This document shows positions 9,687 to 20,700 of a DNA stretch of 64,000 nucleotides, piece by piece; positions within the stretch are counted from its first letter, which is position 1, and every line of letters begins with the position of its first letter. Both the position numbers and the translations under genes were made by a program. The notes beneath the pieces are model-generated. The model did not search any database and had not been told where the DNA came from. It saw nothing but the letters and a program-made list of their open reading frames with translations. The stretch lies in NCBI GenBank assembly GCA_949289565.1, contig CASEOO010000043.1, positions 1 to 64,000 of the forward strand, written 5' to 3'. The DNA is from an uncultured Bacteroidales bacterium (lineage in GTDB: Bacteria; Bacteroidota; Bacteroidia; Bacteroidales; UBA932).

Positions 9687-11288
9687 ATGAAAAAAATCAT
9701 TTTGACATTGGCAGGGGCGGCGGCGCTGGCCGCGTCCTGCCATACACAGGAGGATGCCGTCATGCAGGCAAAGGTCGATGAATACGCGACGTTCGAAGTG
9801 AAATCGGCGTTGATAGACGCATTGTCCGACAAGGACAGACAGGTGCTGAACCTGCTCCGGGAAGCCGGGAAAGTGATCGACGAGATGTTCTGGAAACAGA
9901 CTTTCGGCGACAAGGGCGAGATGGATGTGATCGACAGGCAGGCGATGAAAGATTTCGCCATGATCAATTACGGGCCGTGGGACAGGCTGGAGGACAATGC
10001 TCCGTTCGTGCCGGGCTACGGCGAGAAGCCTCTCGGGGCGAACTACTACCCGGCAGACATGACAGCCGAGGAGTGGGAGGCTTTCGACGACCCTGACAAA
10101 CTCAGCCCGTACACTGTCATCAGAAGGGATGAAAACGGAGCTCTGAAATGTGTATGGTACCGTGACGAATACCGTGAGGATCTGGATCTGGTGTGCCGTT
10201 ATCTGACAGAAGCGGCTGCCATCACCGAGAATGAGGGGCTGAAGAACTATCTGACGAAGAGGGTCGAAGCATTCCGCACAGACGACTATTTCGAAAGCGA
10301 TCTGGCATGGATGGACATGAAAGACAGCCAGATAGATGTAGTGATAGGCCCTATCGAGAGCTATGACGACAAGCTGAACGAGCTGAAGACTTCATACGAA
10401 TGCTTCATCCTGCTGAAAGACGAGAAGAGAAGCGCGGAACTGGCGAAGTATGTGTCGATGCTGCCTGAGTTGCAAAAGATGCTGCCTTGCCCTGCCGAGT
10501 ACAAGACTTTCGTGCCGGGAACGTCATCCGACCTGAATGTTTATGACGCCATTTACTATTCAGGTGACTGCAACTGCGGAAGCAAGACCATAGCCATCAA
10601 CCTGCCGAACGATGACAGGGTGCAGGCACTCAAGGGCGCCCGCAGACTCCAGCTGCACAACAGCATGGATGCCAAGTTCGGAAAGATACTGCTTCCTATA
10701 GGACGCCTGCTCATAGAGCCTGACCAGCAGAAACATCTGCGTTCAGAGGCATTTTTCTGGAATGTGACCTTCCATGAAGTGGCTCACGGACTGGGGGTGA
10801 AGGAGACTGTGAACGGGAAAGGTTCGGTGGATGAAGCCATGGGCGCGGAAAAAACGACCTGGGAAGAGGCCAAGGCTGATATTCTGGGGCTGTTCATGGT
10901 ATGCCGCCTGATAGACATGGAGGAGATTCCGCTGATATCGAAGGAGGATGCGATCACAACTTTCATCGCAGGGCTTGTGCGTTCAGTCCGATTTGGCTCG
11001 GCGTCTTCACACGGCAAGGCAAACATGATGTGCTACAATTTCATGAAAGAGAACGGGGCTTTCTTCCGGAACAGCGGCGGGCAGTATCATATCGACTACG
11101 ACAAGGCTTTGGAAGCCATCAACGCATGGGCCGGGCTGATCATAAAGACCCAGGCCACTGGGGATATCGATTTCGCCCGTTCATTCTCTGAAAAATACGC
11201 CGTGGTGCCGGAGGCTCTGTCTGCCGACATCGCCAATGTCAACGCTCACAATATTCCTCGCGACATCAAGTTTGATTTCGTGTGGTAA
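9687..11288 (+). CDS. M49-like (dipeptidyl peptidase III-related) metallopeptidase lipoprotein
   Basis: 533 residues with a lipoprotein signal (ending LAASC), so probably periplasmic or surface-exposed. The zinc site is HEVAHGLG at residues 363-370 plus the downstream EEAKADILG at about 393-401. This pairing matches the bacterial and plant DPP-III-like branch, also seen fused to Nudix domains, rather than classical DPP III with its longer HExxxH motif. The upstream APFVPGYGEKPLGANYYP segment is also typical. It likely trims peptides. It starts 16 bases after the tpiA terminator and has no clear promoter of its own. Confidence 0.75.
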   Translation: MKKIILTLAGAAALAASCHTQEDAVMQAKVDEYATFEVKSALIDALSDKDRQVLNLLREAGKVIDEMFWKQTFGDKGEMDVIDRQAMKDFAMINYGPWDRLEDNAPFVPGYGEKPLGANYYPADMTAEEWEAFDDPDKLSPYTVIRRDENGALKCVWYRDEYREDLDLVCRYLTEAAAITENEGLKNYLTKRVEAFRTDDYFESDLAWMDMKDSQIDVVIGPIESYDDKLNELKTSYECFILLKDEKRSAELAKYVSMLPELQKMLPCPAEYKTFVPGTSSDLNVYDAIYYSGDCNCGSKTIAINLPNDDRVQALKGARRLQLHNSMDAKFGKILLPIGRLLIEPDQQKHLRSEAFFWNVTFHEVAHGLGVKETVNGKGSVDEAMGAEKTTWEEAKADILGLFMVCRLIDMEEIPLISKEDAITTFIAGLVRSVRFGSASSHGKANMMCYNFMKENGAFFRNSGGQYHIDYDKALEAINAWAGLIIKTQATGDIDFARSFSEKYAVVPEALSADIANVNAHNIPRDIKFDFVW

Positions 11289-11315
11289 TTCTGTTCCGGC
11301 AAATTACTGTTCCGA

Positions 11316-11342
11316 CCGTTCTGGCAGAATCTGCCAGAACGG
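11316..11342. terminator. Perfect hairpin after the M49-like gene
   Basis: CCGTTCTGGCAGA and its complement flank a single A at 11329, followed on the plus strand by AACAAAAAAT. It lies 28 bases past the stop and probably marks the 3' end of the M49-like transcript. It shares the core TCTGGCAGA with the second hairpin nearby. Confidence 0.6.
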
Positions 11343-11434
11343 AACAAAAAATAGGAAAAATTCGTGATTTTTTATCGGCAACTCCTGTTTTTTAAGAGTT
11401 AGCGATAAAGAATCGGATAAATTGTATCAAAAAG

Positions 11435-11469
11435 ATTGTTCCGGCAGATTGTCGATCTGCCGGAACAAT
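11435..11469 (-). terminator. Terminator of the SusCD operon
   Basis: ATTGTTCCGGCAGAT and its complement form a perfect 15-bp stem around TGTCG. On the minus strand the stem is followed by CTTTTTGATA, giving a U-rich tail, so it can end the PL8-SusC-SusD-DUF5017 transcript 30 bases after its last stop. A third, imperfect hairpin (TATCG...CGATA) lies between the two at about 11368-11407. Confidence 0.75.
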
Positions 11470-11498
11470 GTATTAATCACACAACAGAGACAATCTGT

Positions 11499-12539
11499 TT
11501 ACTCAGCAGGGGTCTCCGGATCTGTCTCACCAGCGTCGTTGCCGCCATCAAGCGGCTTGTCGAGAATGGTGACAGGTATCGACACTACCTTGCTTGAAGA
11601 GCCGATATAATTTGAATTCACCCCATAGAAGACAGCCTCGTAAGTGCCAGGCTCGTTGTAAGTATAGGAGTAAGTATACAGATAATTCTGCAAATCTTTC
11701 ACGAGTTCAGGTGAATCGCTCGGAACTGAAGTCAAATCCTGAGGCGTGGAAAACACCCATCCGTCAACACAGTACGTCAAAACGCCAGCACTGACTCCCT
11801 GGAAATTGATGGCGTAGTCTTCACTCGTAAAAATAATGGTGCCATTCCCGTCATTCTTTCTGTACGGATCTTCTATTTCTTCATTCATCATGACTGAATT
11901 AAACAGAAGATAGTCAGTAAGAGGGAATTCAAGCGTACCATCCTGTTTTGTATTAAGGATGACCTTCGAATCTGGATAAATTCTGTATGACCTTTGCACA
12001 TCACTTAAATTTGTCGGATTCCAGTGAAATGCCAGACAGAAATTCTCGATAGATTCGATAGGAATAGTAGCCTTCACTTCAACTCCGCTTTTCTCAGGAT
12101 TTGTATCTGGCCAAATATTGCTTGTAACATCTTTCCACCCTTGCATTCCGCCATCAACCATTGCTTTGACAGCAGCTCTGTCAGCCTGGCCGTCATTCAG
12201 TTTCAAACCTTCAAATGAATTTGACATGTAAACATGCAGGCCGCCGTTTGTACTGCCATATTGCGGCAGAATTCTGAGATAAACTGCAGCAGATTCTATT
12301 TCATCAACTGAAATGACAAGCCTATCCCTGTTATGGTACTTGTGTCCATTTTCCCCGCTGTAGAAAAGAAGATTGTCAATATCGCCGGATATATCAAATG
12401 TCACAGGTTCTCCAGCAATATACGTATTCTCAGGATTCAGAGTGACATTGTATTCTGCTTCATACAGAATATCGCTCTGAGTACATCCGGCGATTATCAC
12501 CGGAAGCGCCATAATATATGAAATTAAATTCAGTTTCAT
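11499..12539 (-). CDS. DUF5017 surface lipoprotein of the SusCD locus
   Basis: 346 residues from MKLNLISYIMALPVIIAGC, a lipoprotein signal. An ATG 18 bases earlier only lengthens the n-region and overlaps susD. The mature start has the DUF5017 signature: an Ig-like domain with PVTFDISGDIDNLLFYSGENGHKYHNRDR, followed by a beta-sandwich. These SusE/F-position proteins sit on the outer surface and bind the target glycan. The C-terminus is a Gly/Asp/Pro/Glu tail. Base composition is visibly lower in G+C than the flanking housekeeping genes, as for susD. Confidence 0.8.
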   Translation of the reverse strand: MKLNLISYIMALPVIIAGCTQSDILYEAEYNVTLNPENTYIAGEPVTFDISGDIDNLLFYSGENGHKYHNRDRLVISVDEIESAAVYLRILPQYGSTNGGLHVYMSNSFEGLKLNDGQADRAAVKAMVDGGMQGWKDVTSNIWPDTNPEKSGVEVKATIPIESIENFCLAFHWNPTNLSDVQRSYRIYPDSKVILNTKQDGTLEFPLTDYLLFNSVMMNEEIEDPYRKNDGNGTIIFTSEDYAINFQGVSAGVLTYCVDGWVFSTPQDLTSVPSDSPELVKDLQNYLYTYSYTYNEPGTYEAVFYGVNSNYIGSSSKVVSIPVTILDKPLDGGNDAGETDPETPAE

Positions 12540-12550
12540 AAGCTTTGATT

Positions 12551-14464
12551 TTACCAATACTTGTTCTGTTTAAGACTGGTGTTCACACCCAGTTCTATGG
12601 AAGGTATAGGCAGGAGGATGTGCCTTTCCTGCACATTTTGACCTATGGTCTGAGCCGACAAAGTAGCAGTATTATTGCCTGAAGGCCACTCTTCGCTGAG
12701 CGGGCCTTGAGTGTATGCATTTCTGATGTCCGACACAAAAGTTCCCCACCTTATGAGGTCATATTTACGCAGAGCCTCAAACACAAGTTCACGGCCTCTT
12801 TCATTATGAACGAATTCACGGAAAGCTTCCTGAGAAGCATATTCGCTGAAAGGCTTGGTACTGATGCCTGCACGGTTACGAATTTCAACCACATACTGAT
12901 ATACATCCTGTGTCGGGCTTCCTATATACTCATTATATGCTTCTGCATACATAAGCAGGACATCAGCATATCTGAGAATAGGGAAATTGATCGTTGTATA
13001 CAGGTCCTTGGCTTTTCCTTGGCCTTCATACTGGACTTCCCTGCGCCACTTGCCTGCATTTCTAAGGCCTTTTACTATATCTGCTTTCTGGCTTGTCGAC
13101 TCCTTGTTCGCGACATAAGGAGTTTTGCTGTAGCTTCTCAGAGTCTTGCCTTTATATGCATTCTGCGCATATGGAGAAGGGTCAGGATATGCAGGTACAT
13201 GATCATTTCCGTTATAGTTGTACGGGCACATATTCCAAGCCTGACGCTTGTCCCATGCATATTTCTCGGCGATATTATCTAAAGTCAGGTCATCACCAGC
13301 CTTGAATGTCGCCATCTTGGCCACATCTTCATCTGTCCTGTCCACTTTATAGTACAGGTCGAAAAGCTTCAGCGAGCCATTGTATTGTGCATAAGAATAA
13401 TTGCATGCCCATTTGCCAAAATCTGTATCCTCGCCCGTGCTCTGGAGGCCTATCAAATCACCTATACGGCCATTTGTCCAAGCAGAAGGACCGGAACGGT
13501 CGCCGAGGAATTCAACCTCCCACATAGATTCATAATACTCGTTGTCATACTTGTCCTGAATCATATTTATGAAAATCTGGGAGTAACTTTGGTTCAGCTT
13601 ATGTCTGCCGCAGTCAATTACAGCCTTCGAATATTTCATAGCTTTCCCGAAATATTCATGCTTCATATCTGGTGTTGTCCCGTCTATCGATTCGCCGGCC
13701 ATAAAAAGGTATACCCTGGCCAAAATGCCGCACATGGTTGAAGGCACTATTCTAGACGGAGCCACAGACAAATCCTGTTCAGCCAGGATAGTTTTGAGTG
13801 CCGGATCTTCAGCTGAAGGATCAGAAGGAATATCTACTTTCGTTCCAGCCTTGGAATCCTCTTCTTCATCTGAATCTTCTTCAGATTCAGGTTTTACATA
13901 AGAATACAGACACTGCTCCATCTCGCTGGCAGACCACTTGAGAACTTCCAGCTGAGAGGAAGCGGGCCAATTCACATCGTTCGGGCTCAATGTAGCGGCA
14001 TCCTTAAGAGGGACATCTCCCCAGGCCTGCGCCAGGATGAAGTGATAGTAAGCCCTGAGGAAGCGAGCTTCATTCCAGTACTGATGGTTAGTATCGAACT
14101 CGGAATCAGCTATTGCCTCCATAAATGCATTGGCATTTTTTATCCCGGCATAGAATTCAATCCAAGCCTGATATATCTCTGTCGCACTTGCATCATGAGC
14201 AAGCAACTGTGACAGATTCTGGCTGGTATTTCTGTTGAAATAACTAAGATCGTCTATATTGGACAGCATCAGAGAATAATAGTTTCCATATGATGCCTCG
14301 TTGTTCAGCGCGCCATATACACCTGCCAGGCCGTACTGCAGCTCACTTGCAGAATTATAATAAGTGCCGGCCTCTATGACGTTCGGTTCTGTATCCAGAA
14401 AGCTGCATGAAACTGCGGCCACAGAGAGGAACGAACCCATGAATATTTTTTTTAAGTTTCTCAT
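12551..14464 (-). CDS. SusD/RagB-family glycan-binding lipoprotein
   Basis: 637 residues. The signal peptide ends AAVSC, with the mature start SFLDTEP typical of SusD. The SusD fold is supported by the N-terminal TPR-like helices and the late motifs NFPILRYADVLLMYAEAYNEY and VHNERGRELVFEALRKYDLIRWG. It forms the lid of the SusC importer and captures oligosaccharides at the cell surface. An acidic low-complexity insert (EPESEEDSDEEEDSKAG, nucleotides about 13850-13900) is unusual for the family and may be a surface loop. It lies 17 bases after susC in the same operon. Confidence 0.96.
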   Translation of the reverse strand: MRNLKKIFMGSFLSVAAVSCSFLDTEPNVIEAGTYYNSASELQYGLAGVYGALNNEASYGNYYSLMLSNIDDLSYFNRNTSQNLSQLLAHDASATEIYQAWIEFYAGIKNANAFMEAIADSEFDTNHQYWNEARFLRAYYHFILAQAWGDVPLKDAATLSPNDVNWPASSQLEVLKWSASEMEQCLYSYVKPESEEDSDEEEDSKAGTKVDIPSDPSAEDPALKTILAEQDLSVAPSRIVPSTMCGILARVYLFMAGESIDGTTPDMKHEYFGKAMKYSKAVIDCGRHKLNQSYSQIFINMIQDKYDNEYYESMWEVEFLGDRSGPSAWTNGRIGDLIGLQSTGEDTDFGKWACNYSYAQYNGSLKLFDLYYKVDRTDEDVAKMATFKAGDDLTLDNIAEKYAWDKRQAWNMCPYNYNGNDHVPAYPDPSPYAQNAYKGKTLRSYSKTPYVANKESTSQKADIVKGLRNAGKWRREVQYEGQGKAKDLYTTINFPILRYADVLLMYAEAYNEYIGSPTQDVYQYVVEIRNRAGISTKPFSEYASQEAFREFVHNERGRELVFEALRKYDLIRWGTFVSDIRNAYTQGPLSEEWPSGNNTATLSAQTIGQNVQERHILLPIPSIELGVNTSLKQNKYW

Positions 14465-14481
14465 ATCTCTATATGAACTTT

Positions 14482-17400
14482 TTAGAATGTGAATGATACA
14501 CCGGCTGTCACACCGATAGCTCTCGGATATGCTGACCAGTCGAAACCTGGGGTCAAGACTGAATTTCTCGTTGAGACCTCTGGGTCAGGACCTGAATAGT
14601 TGGTCCAGGTCCACACATTGTCTGCAGAGATGTACACCCTCATAGTGTCGAAATGCATCTTGCGAAGAACATTTCTCGGGAGAGTGTATCCCACTGACAC
14701 ATTTCTCAGTTTCAGAAAAGATCCGTCTTCTATTACTCTCGAAGAGTAAACAAATGCGTCATTCGCTCTGATACGAGGGATATCGCTGTTCGGATTGTCC
14801 ACTGCGTCAAACCTGTCCACGTATGTGGCAAGCTGGTTCAGGCTGGCGATATTTCCATTTTCGAAAATAAGCCTGTTTGCATTCAGAATATCGTTTCCGT
14901 AGCTCCATGAGAAGAAAATGTTCACATCGAAGCCATAGAAATAGAAGGAGTTTCCGAAACCGCCGGTATGTATAGGCTGGCCGCAGCCGATGACTGTACG
15001 GTCGTGCTCGTCGATAACTCCGTCCTCATTAATATCCCTGTACTTAGGGTCGCCAGGAGCTGTGTTTGTACGTCCGGTCGATGCGCTGTAGGCTATCCCT
15101 GGCTTCAGCAGTCCGCCGTCAAATTCATCAGCCTTATATGTACCTTCATAAATATAGCCATACATCAAGCCGGAAGGCTTGCCTACCTGCGTAATGTAAG
15201 GATACTGGCTGTTGAACCTTGTATCCCAGCTGACAGAACTCAAAAGTGAATACTGGTCACGTGTCAGTCCTGTCACCTTGTTCCTGTTGAATGCGATATT
15301 GAATGTAGTATTCCACTGGAAGTTCTTGTGGTTTATATTCAGAGTCTCCAGAGAGAATTCCCAGCCTGTGTTTCTCATCGAACCGATGTTCATCATTGCA
15401 GTGGTGTACCCGGTAGATGCAGGTATGGTTGCGTTCAACAGCAGGTCGTAAGTATTCTTCAGATACCAGTCAGCAGTGACTCTGATCCTGTCATTTTCAA
15501 AGAAGCTCAGATCCAGTCCGACATTGTACTGCTCTGTGGTCTCCCATCTGAGGTCTTCATTCGCCATATTGCCTGGGAAAAATCCTGGGACATATTGTGG
15601 AAGGGTTTCTCCTTTAAATACGTAATCATATGAATTCGGGCTGCCCGGCACAGTAGTAATCTGGGCATAATAATCATACGGAGTAGAAGTCCTGTTGTTT
15701 CCGGTAAGACCCCATGAAAGGCGGAGCTTTCCGTTTTTCAGCCAGCGGCTGTTCTTCAGCAGCTCTTCCCTGTTGAAGTTCCATGAAAGACCTGCTGAAG
15801 GGAAATATCCCCATCTGTTGTCTGCAGGGAACTTGGACGAGCCGTCCGCACGGAACGAAGCCGTAAGATAATATTTATACTTGTAGTTGTAATTAAGTCT
15901 GAAGAGTCCTGACATCAGAGTCCACTGATATTCATACGGAGTGACATTCTGATACTGGCCTGTGTTGATACCATTCAAACCGATAGCCTCTGTAGACAGC
16001 TGTTCAGCCCTGATACCCTTATAGTCTGTATTCTGGCCCTGGAAAGTCACACCGGCGAGGAGATTCAGATGATGGTTTCTCCTGATGTGCTTGGTCCATG
16101 TCAGCGTGTTTTCATTAAGCCAAGTAGTCTGGTCAGTCCAGTAGATGGCGCCGTTGATACCCTTTCCTGAAGGAGAACCAGCATATCCGGTATAAGTCTG
16201 GCTGCCGTTGAATTCCTCTCTGCGGCGTTTGTTCATGGTATATCCGCCGGAAACCTTGAGCACCAGGTCATCTATGATAGTCCACGAAAGACTGGCATTC
16301 GCATTGAAATAATCCACAATGGTCTTTCTATATTCATTCTGGACCGTCTTCGCAGGGTTGAACCTGTAATCGTTTGCATCTGTGGCTTCAGTATCTACGA
16401 TATCATTCATGAAGTCTTCGAGGATATCGCCCTGGCTTAGAGGCTTCACCGGACGGTAGCCCCAGAGAGAATATATGAGCCATCCTGATGCTGAAGAAGA
16501 CTGCTGTGCATCTGTCGGGGTCACGCCGTTCGTCACTGAGCGAGAATAGTTTGCCAGAACATTAAGCTCGACTTTCTTTCCGATTTTCTGGATGAAGTTG
16601 ATCTTTCCCTGATACCTCTGGAAATTCGACTTCACGATGATACCGTCCTGATCAAGGGCAGAGAAGCTGATGTTGTAGCGGTTGCCCATCTCCTTGCTTC
16701 CTCCGGAAAGGGAGATATTGTAGTTCTGGGTCAGTGCCTCACGATAAACCATATCCTGCCAGTCCACATACGGAGCATTCTTATAGTCCTCAAGTGTATA
16801 GCCATCTGCAAGGTATGAGTTTGCACCGCCATAAATATTAATTCTGTCTGTCTGAAAATCAACGAATTCATAGCCATCCATCAGGTCTATCTTATTCGCG
16901 ATTGTACTGCCTGTCCATGAAGCCGAGAAATTGATCTTCGGCTTGCCTTCGACACCCTGCTTGGTAGTGATCACGATGACACCGTTCGCACCGCGGGCTC
17001 CATAGATAGCAGTCGCGGAAGCATCTTTCAGGATGTCGATGGATTCGATATCCGCCGAGTTCAGCGAAGTGGCCATAGAGCTTTCTGAAGGGAACCCGTC
17101 GATGATATAGAGAGGTGCAGAACTCTGGGTGAGGGAGTTGTTACCACGGATGGTGATGTTCGCCTCAGCACCGAGGGCACCGTCGGAAGTGGATACTACC
17201 ACACCTGCGACACGGCCTGTAAGGGCCTGGTCGAAAGTGGTCACCGGAGTCTTCATGATTTCACCCATATCCACCTTGCTGACAGAACCTGTCAAGTCTC
17301 GTCTGGAAACTGTACCATAACCGATACTCACCACTTCAGCGGCATCGATGGAAAGCTGCTCCTCTGCAAGTGAAACATTGATGGTGCTTCGCTTGGCTAC

Positions 17401-17658
17401 TGCTTCCTGAATCTCTTCAAATCCAAGGCAGGAGAATATCAGAGTCGCAGACGGGGGGACAGAAATGGTATAGTTACCGTCGATGTCTGTCACTGTTCCA
17501 TTGGAAGTGTTTCCTGACTCATATACAGTCACGGCCACAAGCGGCTCGCCGGCTGTATCAGTAACACGACCTTTGACCTCTGTATTCTGAGCCGACATAT
17601 TCCACATGCTTGCTGTGAAAAAAGCCAGCGTCGTCAAAAATAATGTTAGTTTGTACAT
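14482..17658 (-). CDS. SusC/RagA-family TonB-dependent outer-membrane importer
   Basis: 1058 residues with a signal peptide ending at NMSAQ. An N-terminal carboxypeptidase-D-regulatory-like domain (VKGRVTDTAGEPLVAVTV, about residues 27-105) leads to a plug domain with the RGNNSLTQSSAPLYIIDGFP and ILKDASATAIYGARGANGVI motifs, then a 22-strand barrel ending in TAGVSFTF. There is no STN domain before the regulatory-like domain, so it is unlikely to signal through an anti-sigma factor. With SusD it imports the oligosaccharides made by the PL8 lyases. It begins 50 bases after the PL8 gene with no separate promoter seen. Confidence 0.97.
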   Translation of the reverse strand: MYKLTLFLTTLAFFTASMWNMSAQNTEVKGRVTDTAGEPLVAVTVYESGNTSNGTVTDIDGNYTISVPPSATLIFSCLGFEEIQEAVAKRSTINVSLAEEQLSIDAAEVVSIGYGTVSRRDLTGSVSKVDMGEIMKTPVTTFDQALTGRVAGVVVSTSDGALGAEANITIRGNNSLTQSSAPLYIIDGFPSESSMATSLNSADIESIDILKDASATAIYGARGANGVIVITTKQGVEGKPKINFSASWTGSTIANKIDLMDGYEFVDFQTDRINIYGGANSYLADGYTLEDYKNAPYVDWQDMVYREALTQNYNISLSGGSKEMGNRYNISFSALDQDGIIVKSNFQRYQGKINFIQKIGKKVELNVLANYSRSVTNGVTPTDAQQSSSASGWLIYSLWGYRPVKPLSQGDILEDFMNDIVDTEATDANDYRFNPAKTVQNEYRKTIVDYFNANASLSWTIIDDLVLKVSGGYTMNKRRREEFNGSQTYTGYAGSPSGKGINGAIYWTDQTTWLNENTLTWTKHIRRNHHLNLLAGVTFQGQNTDYKGIRAEQLSTEAIGLNGINTGQYQNVTPYEYQWTLMSGLFRLNYNYKYKYYLTASFRADGSSKFPADNRWGYFPSAGLSWNFNREELLKNSRWLKNGKLRLSWGLTGNNRTSTPYDYYAQITTVPGSPNSYDYVFKGETLPQYVPGFFPGNMANEDLRWETTEQYNVGLDLSFFENDRIRVTADWYLKNTYDLLLNATIPASTGYTTAMMNIGSMRNTGWEFSLETLNINHKNFQWNTTFNIAFNRNKVTGLTRDQYSLLSSVSWDTRFNSQYPYITQVGKPSGLMYGYIYEGTYKADEFDGGLLKPGIAYSASTGRTNTAPGDPKYRDINEDGVIDEHDRTVIGCGQPIHTGGFGNSFYFYGFDVNIFFSWSYGNDILNANRLIFENGNIASLNQLATYVDRFDAVDNPNSDIPRIRANDAFVYSSRVIEDGSFLKLRNVSVGYTLPRNVLRKMHFDTMRVYISADNVWTWTNYSGPDPEVSTRNSVLTPGFDWSAYPRAIGVTAGVSFTF

Positions 17659-17708
17659 CAGTTTAAGAATTAATGATAGTTATTAATTATAGTTAGTTAA
17701 TGATGATT

Positions 17709-20700
17709 TCAGATCTTTTTCAGATGGAACTCCACTGGCTGGCCGTCAAGGCATGTGGCTGTGACAGAAGTCTTTCCGCCATCACGGCTGACCTTTACAT
17801 TTTCAGCAGGAGTGACGATATCCCAGCCGCCGTCTATGACCACTGTCCTGAGCAGTGGCTGGCTCGGCTGCGGCGTAGTATATGCCTTTTGAGTGATTCC
17901 CAGATCCGGGGTGCAGATGCTTATCACCACATTGCCGTCCTCGGCAGTCCGCTCCATCACCAGAGTCTCTGCATCTATGGATGAAATCGGAAGATAAGGC
18001 TTGGCCTCCTTGCCCTTAGGGATGGCGGCAAAGGCCTGGGCCGAAGCTGCGCCGTCATATGCCTTGTAGCACGCATAAGCCGTGATGCCTGTAATGTGGT
18101 CATTCACCACATGTGCCGCATCATCGCAGCGGATGACTGTGTACGGAAGCTTCTTCGCATACTGCTTGACCTCCTTTGATGAAGGCTGTATCAGCATAAG
18201 ATATTCATAAGATGCATTCTGAGGAGAGACTCCATGGTCAATATAGGCAGTCACGAAATCACCTGTCCCCTCCTTTTTCTTCGTATCGGAAGGAGAAGTC
18301 TGAGTCTGTTTCACAACTGTCAGCCCTTTCGCATCCGGAAGAATATAGTAATTCCCCACGATGTCATTGAGCACTGCCTGGCCTTCCCCTGCAAATCTGT
18401 ATGTAGACGGGAACGGGAAATCTCCGAAATAGTCATCATTTATGTCCAGGATCATGCCTTCACGGCTGTCGAGCCTGAGCTGATACAGTGTCGTTTCTGT
18501 CGGATAGCCGTAGTTCTTCGTATTCGATATGCCTGAACCGGTGTACACTATCCTGTTGTCGAAGCAGAATACGCTCTTCGTGGCAGTGGCGCCTGCACAG
18601 AAATTCTGTCTGTCTTTCTCCACGTATGTGAACGCCATCATTCCGTTCATGCCTTCCAGAGAGGACACTCCAGGGAATCTGGAATCGTTCCTTTCCATCA
18701 GAGTGCCTTTAAGCGGGCTGTCCAGCATCTCGAACGGCAGATGAACCGTAGTGGCGCCAGGCACTCTGTTCCAGTCCCACCCTTCCTGGGAGAATCCGCT
18801 CGCCTTCGCAGAGACAGGCTTGCCTGAACCTATGAACTGGGCTGTACCATAGCTCTGATATCGGCCGAAACGGTTGTCTGCGGCATATATTTCGGCGCTC
18901 CATACATCTGAATTGTAAGCCTTGAGCGAGAGCATCCAGTTGTCCCTCCTGTGTATGCCGAAAGCGGCGTAATTCAGCACGAAAAAGCCCTGCGGTGCGG
19001 CGGAAGCCCCTGAAACACCGGCTTTTCTGAGAGCGGATATCGTTTCCGGATTGGCTCCGCCAAGATACAGATAAGCGCCTCCGAGTTCCGGATCGGCATC
19101 CAGCCCTGAACCTGTCAGGTCACCGAGCAAAGCCAGCGAAGCAAATGCCTCGATATCGGCCTTAGGAATGAATCCGTTGAAAGGGTGGCGTCCGCACACG
19201 CCCACGCCCCAGTCGGTGAGGTTGCAATACTCGCACATGGTCATCAGCACATGCTTGAATGTCTTTCTCGCCTCTTCATCGATCACAAATTCTGTCCCCT
19301 GAGTATAGCGGCAGTAATCTCCGACTGCGGCAAAAGCCCCGACTGAATATGCAGGATAATGACCTCCATGGTGGAACGAAGTTCCGTCAGGCTTGAACCC
19401 GCCCAATGTACCAGGCGAATAGCTCAGAGAACCTGACATCCACCTCGAAAGGTCTTCCATCTTCGCATATCGGGCAGCAGGATCTGAAGTCATCATGGCG
19501 GCTATGAGTTTTGCATCCAGAAGAGTGTGCCAGCTGTCCAGTATCTCGTCACGGCCCTCCTGGAACGGCAATCTGGTCTCCTGAAGACCGCTCCAATACT
19601 CCAGCACCTTCTGGTATTCATCCAGTTTTCCCGCTTTGGCCAGCTCATCACGCCACAGCCACATTCCCCTGTAAAGTTCACGTATCTGATATCCGTAATG
19701 GTGGTTCGTACCCTGACCGCTGCCATACGCGAACCCCTGGTCGATAGCATGATCCATGATATTGATCACCCTTTCAAGATTTGCGGTATTCCCGGTATAG
19801 GAATAATCCTGCGCATAATAGTCCACCACCTGACCGACGAAACGGATGCGCATCTCGCCGAGGGAATTGTTGAACTCGTCATCGCTCAGCAGAGGAGCAC
19901 CGATGACAGACCCGTCCGGCAGTCTCTGGATATAATATTTATTATAGGTATCGTCCGCCCTTTTCAGAAGAGTGTTCTTGACATAATTGTCACTTGACCT
20001 GCCGGCCTTTACGGCTTCGTCAATACGGCTCTCCACCAGTTCCAGAACTTTCTCCTGATCAGGAGATATCGGCTTCACTTCAGATGCAGGATACTGCTCC
20101 CACTCCCAAAGGCGGCACCAGTGCCACATGTTACGCTGGAGATTGTAGTTGTTTTCCGGTATCTGCATATCCGGAGTGATCTGGGCATGCAGCTGCTTTG
20201 TCGAGAAAGTGACCCTGTCTATGTAAATGGTCCCCTCCGGAACTGAAGCCGGCGGCGTGATAGTCATTCTGGCCACATTCGTGGCACGTTCCTTCAGTTT
20301 TTTGTCCCCATAGTGGCCGTAAGGAGACAACATGTCTTCATATTTGATCCACGCAGTACGCCACCCCTTGAAATCCATGTTGAAGTCGAAATGGCAGAGC
20401 TCTTCATCGTTCCAGTTCCAGAAAGTGAACGTAAGAGGCGCATCCATCGGAGCTGTATTGTAAATCCAGATCATCAGCCCGGCCCTGTTGACTTTCATGG
20501 AAGCCTCGATATCGGTGCAGTTGTTGAACGCCAGGGCGGCCTGGCCTTTCCACGAAAATTTGATGGAAGTCCTGCCGTCCTTGAACCTGTCTGTGGATGA
20601 CACCGCCTCCCCGTTTCCTATGACACGCACAAAACCAGGCACGCCATTTTCAAAATTGTATTGTGAATTGATGGCCGCACGGCCCTCTGCAAGACAAAAA

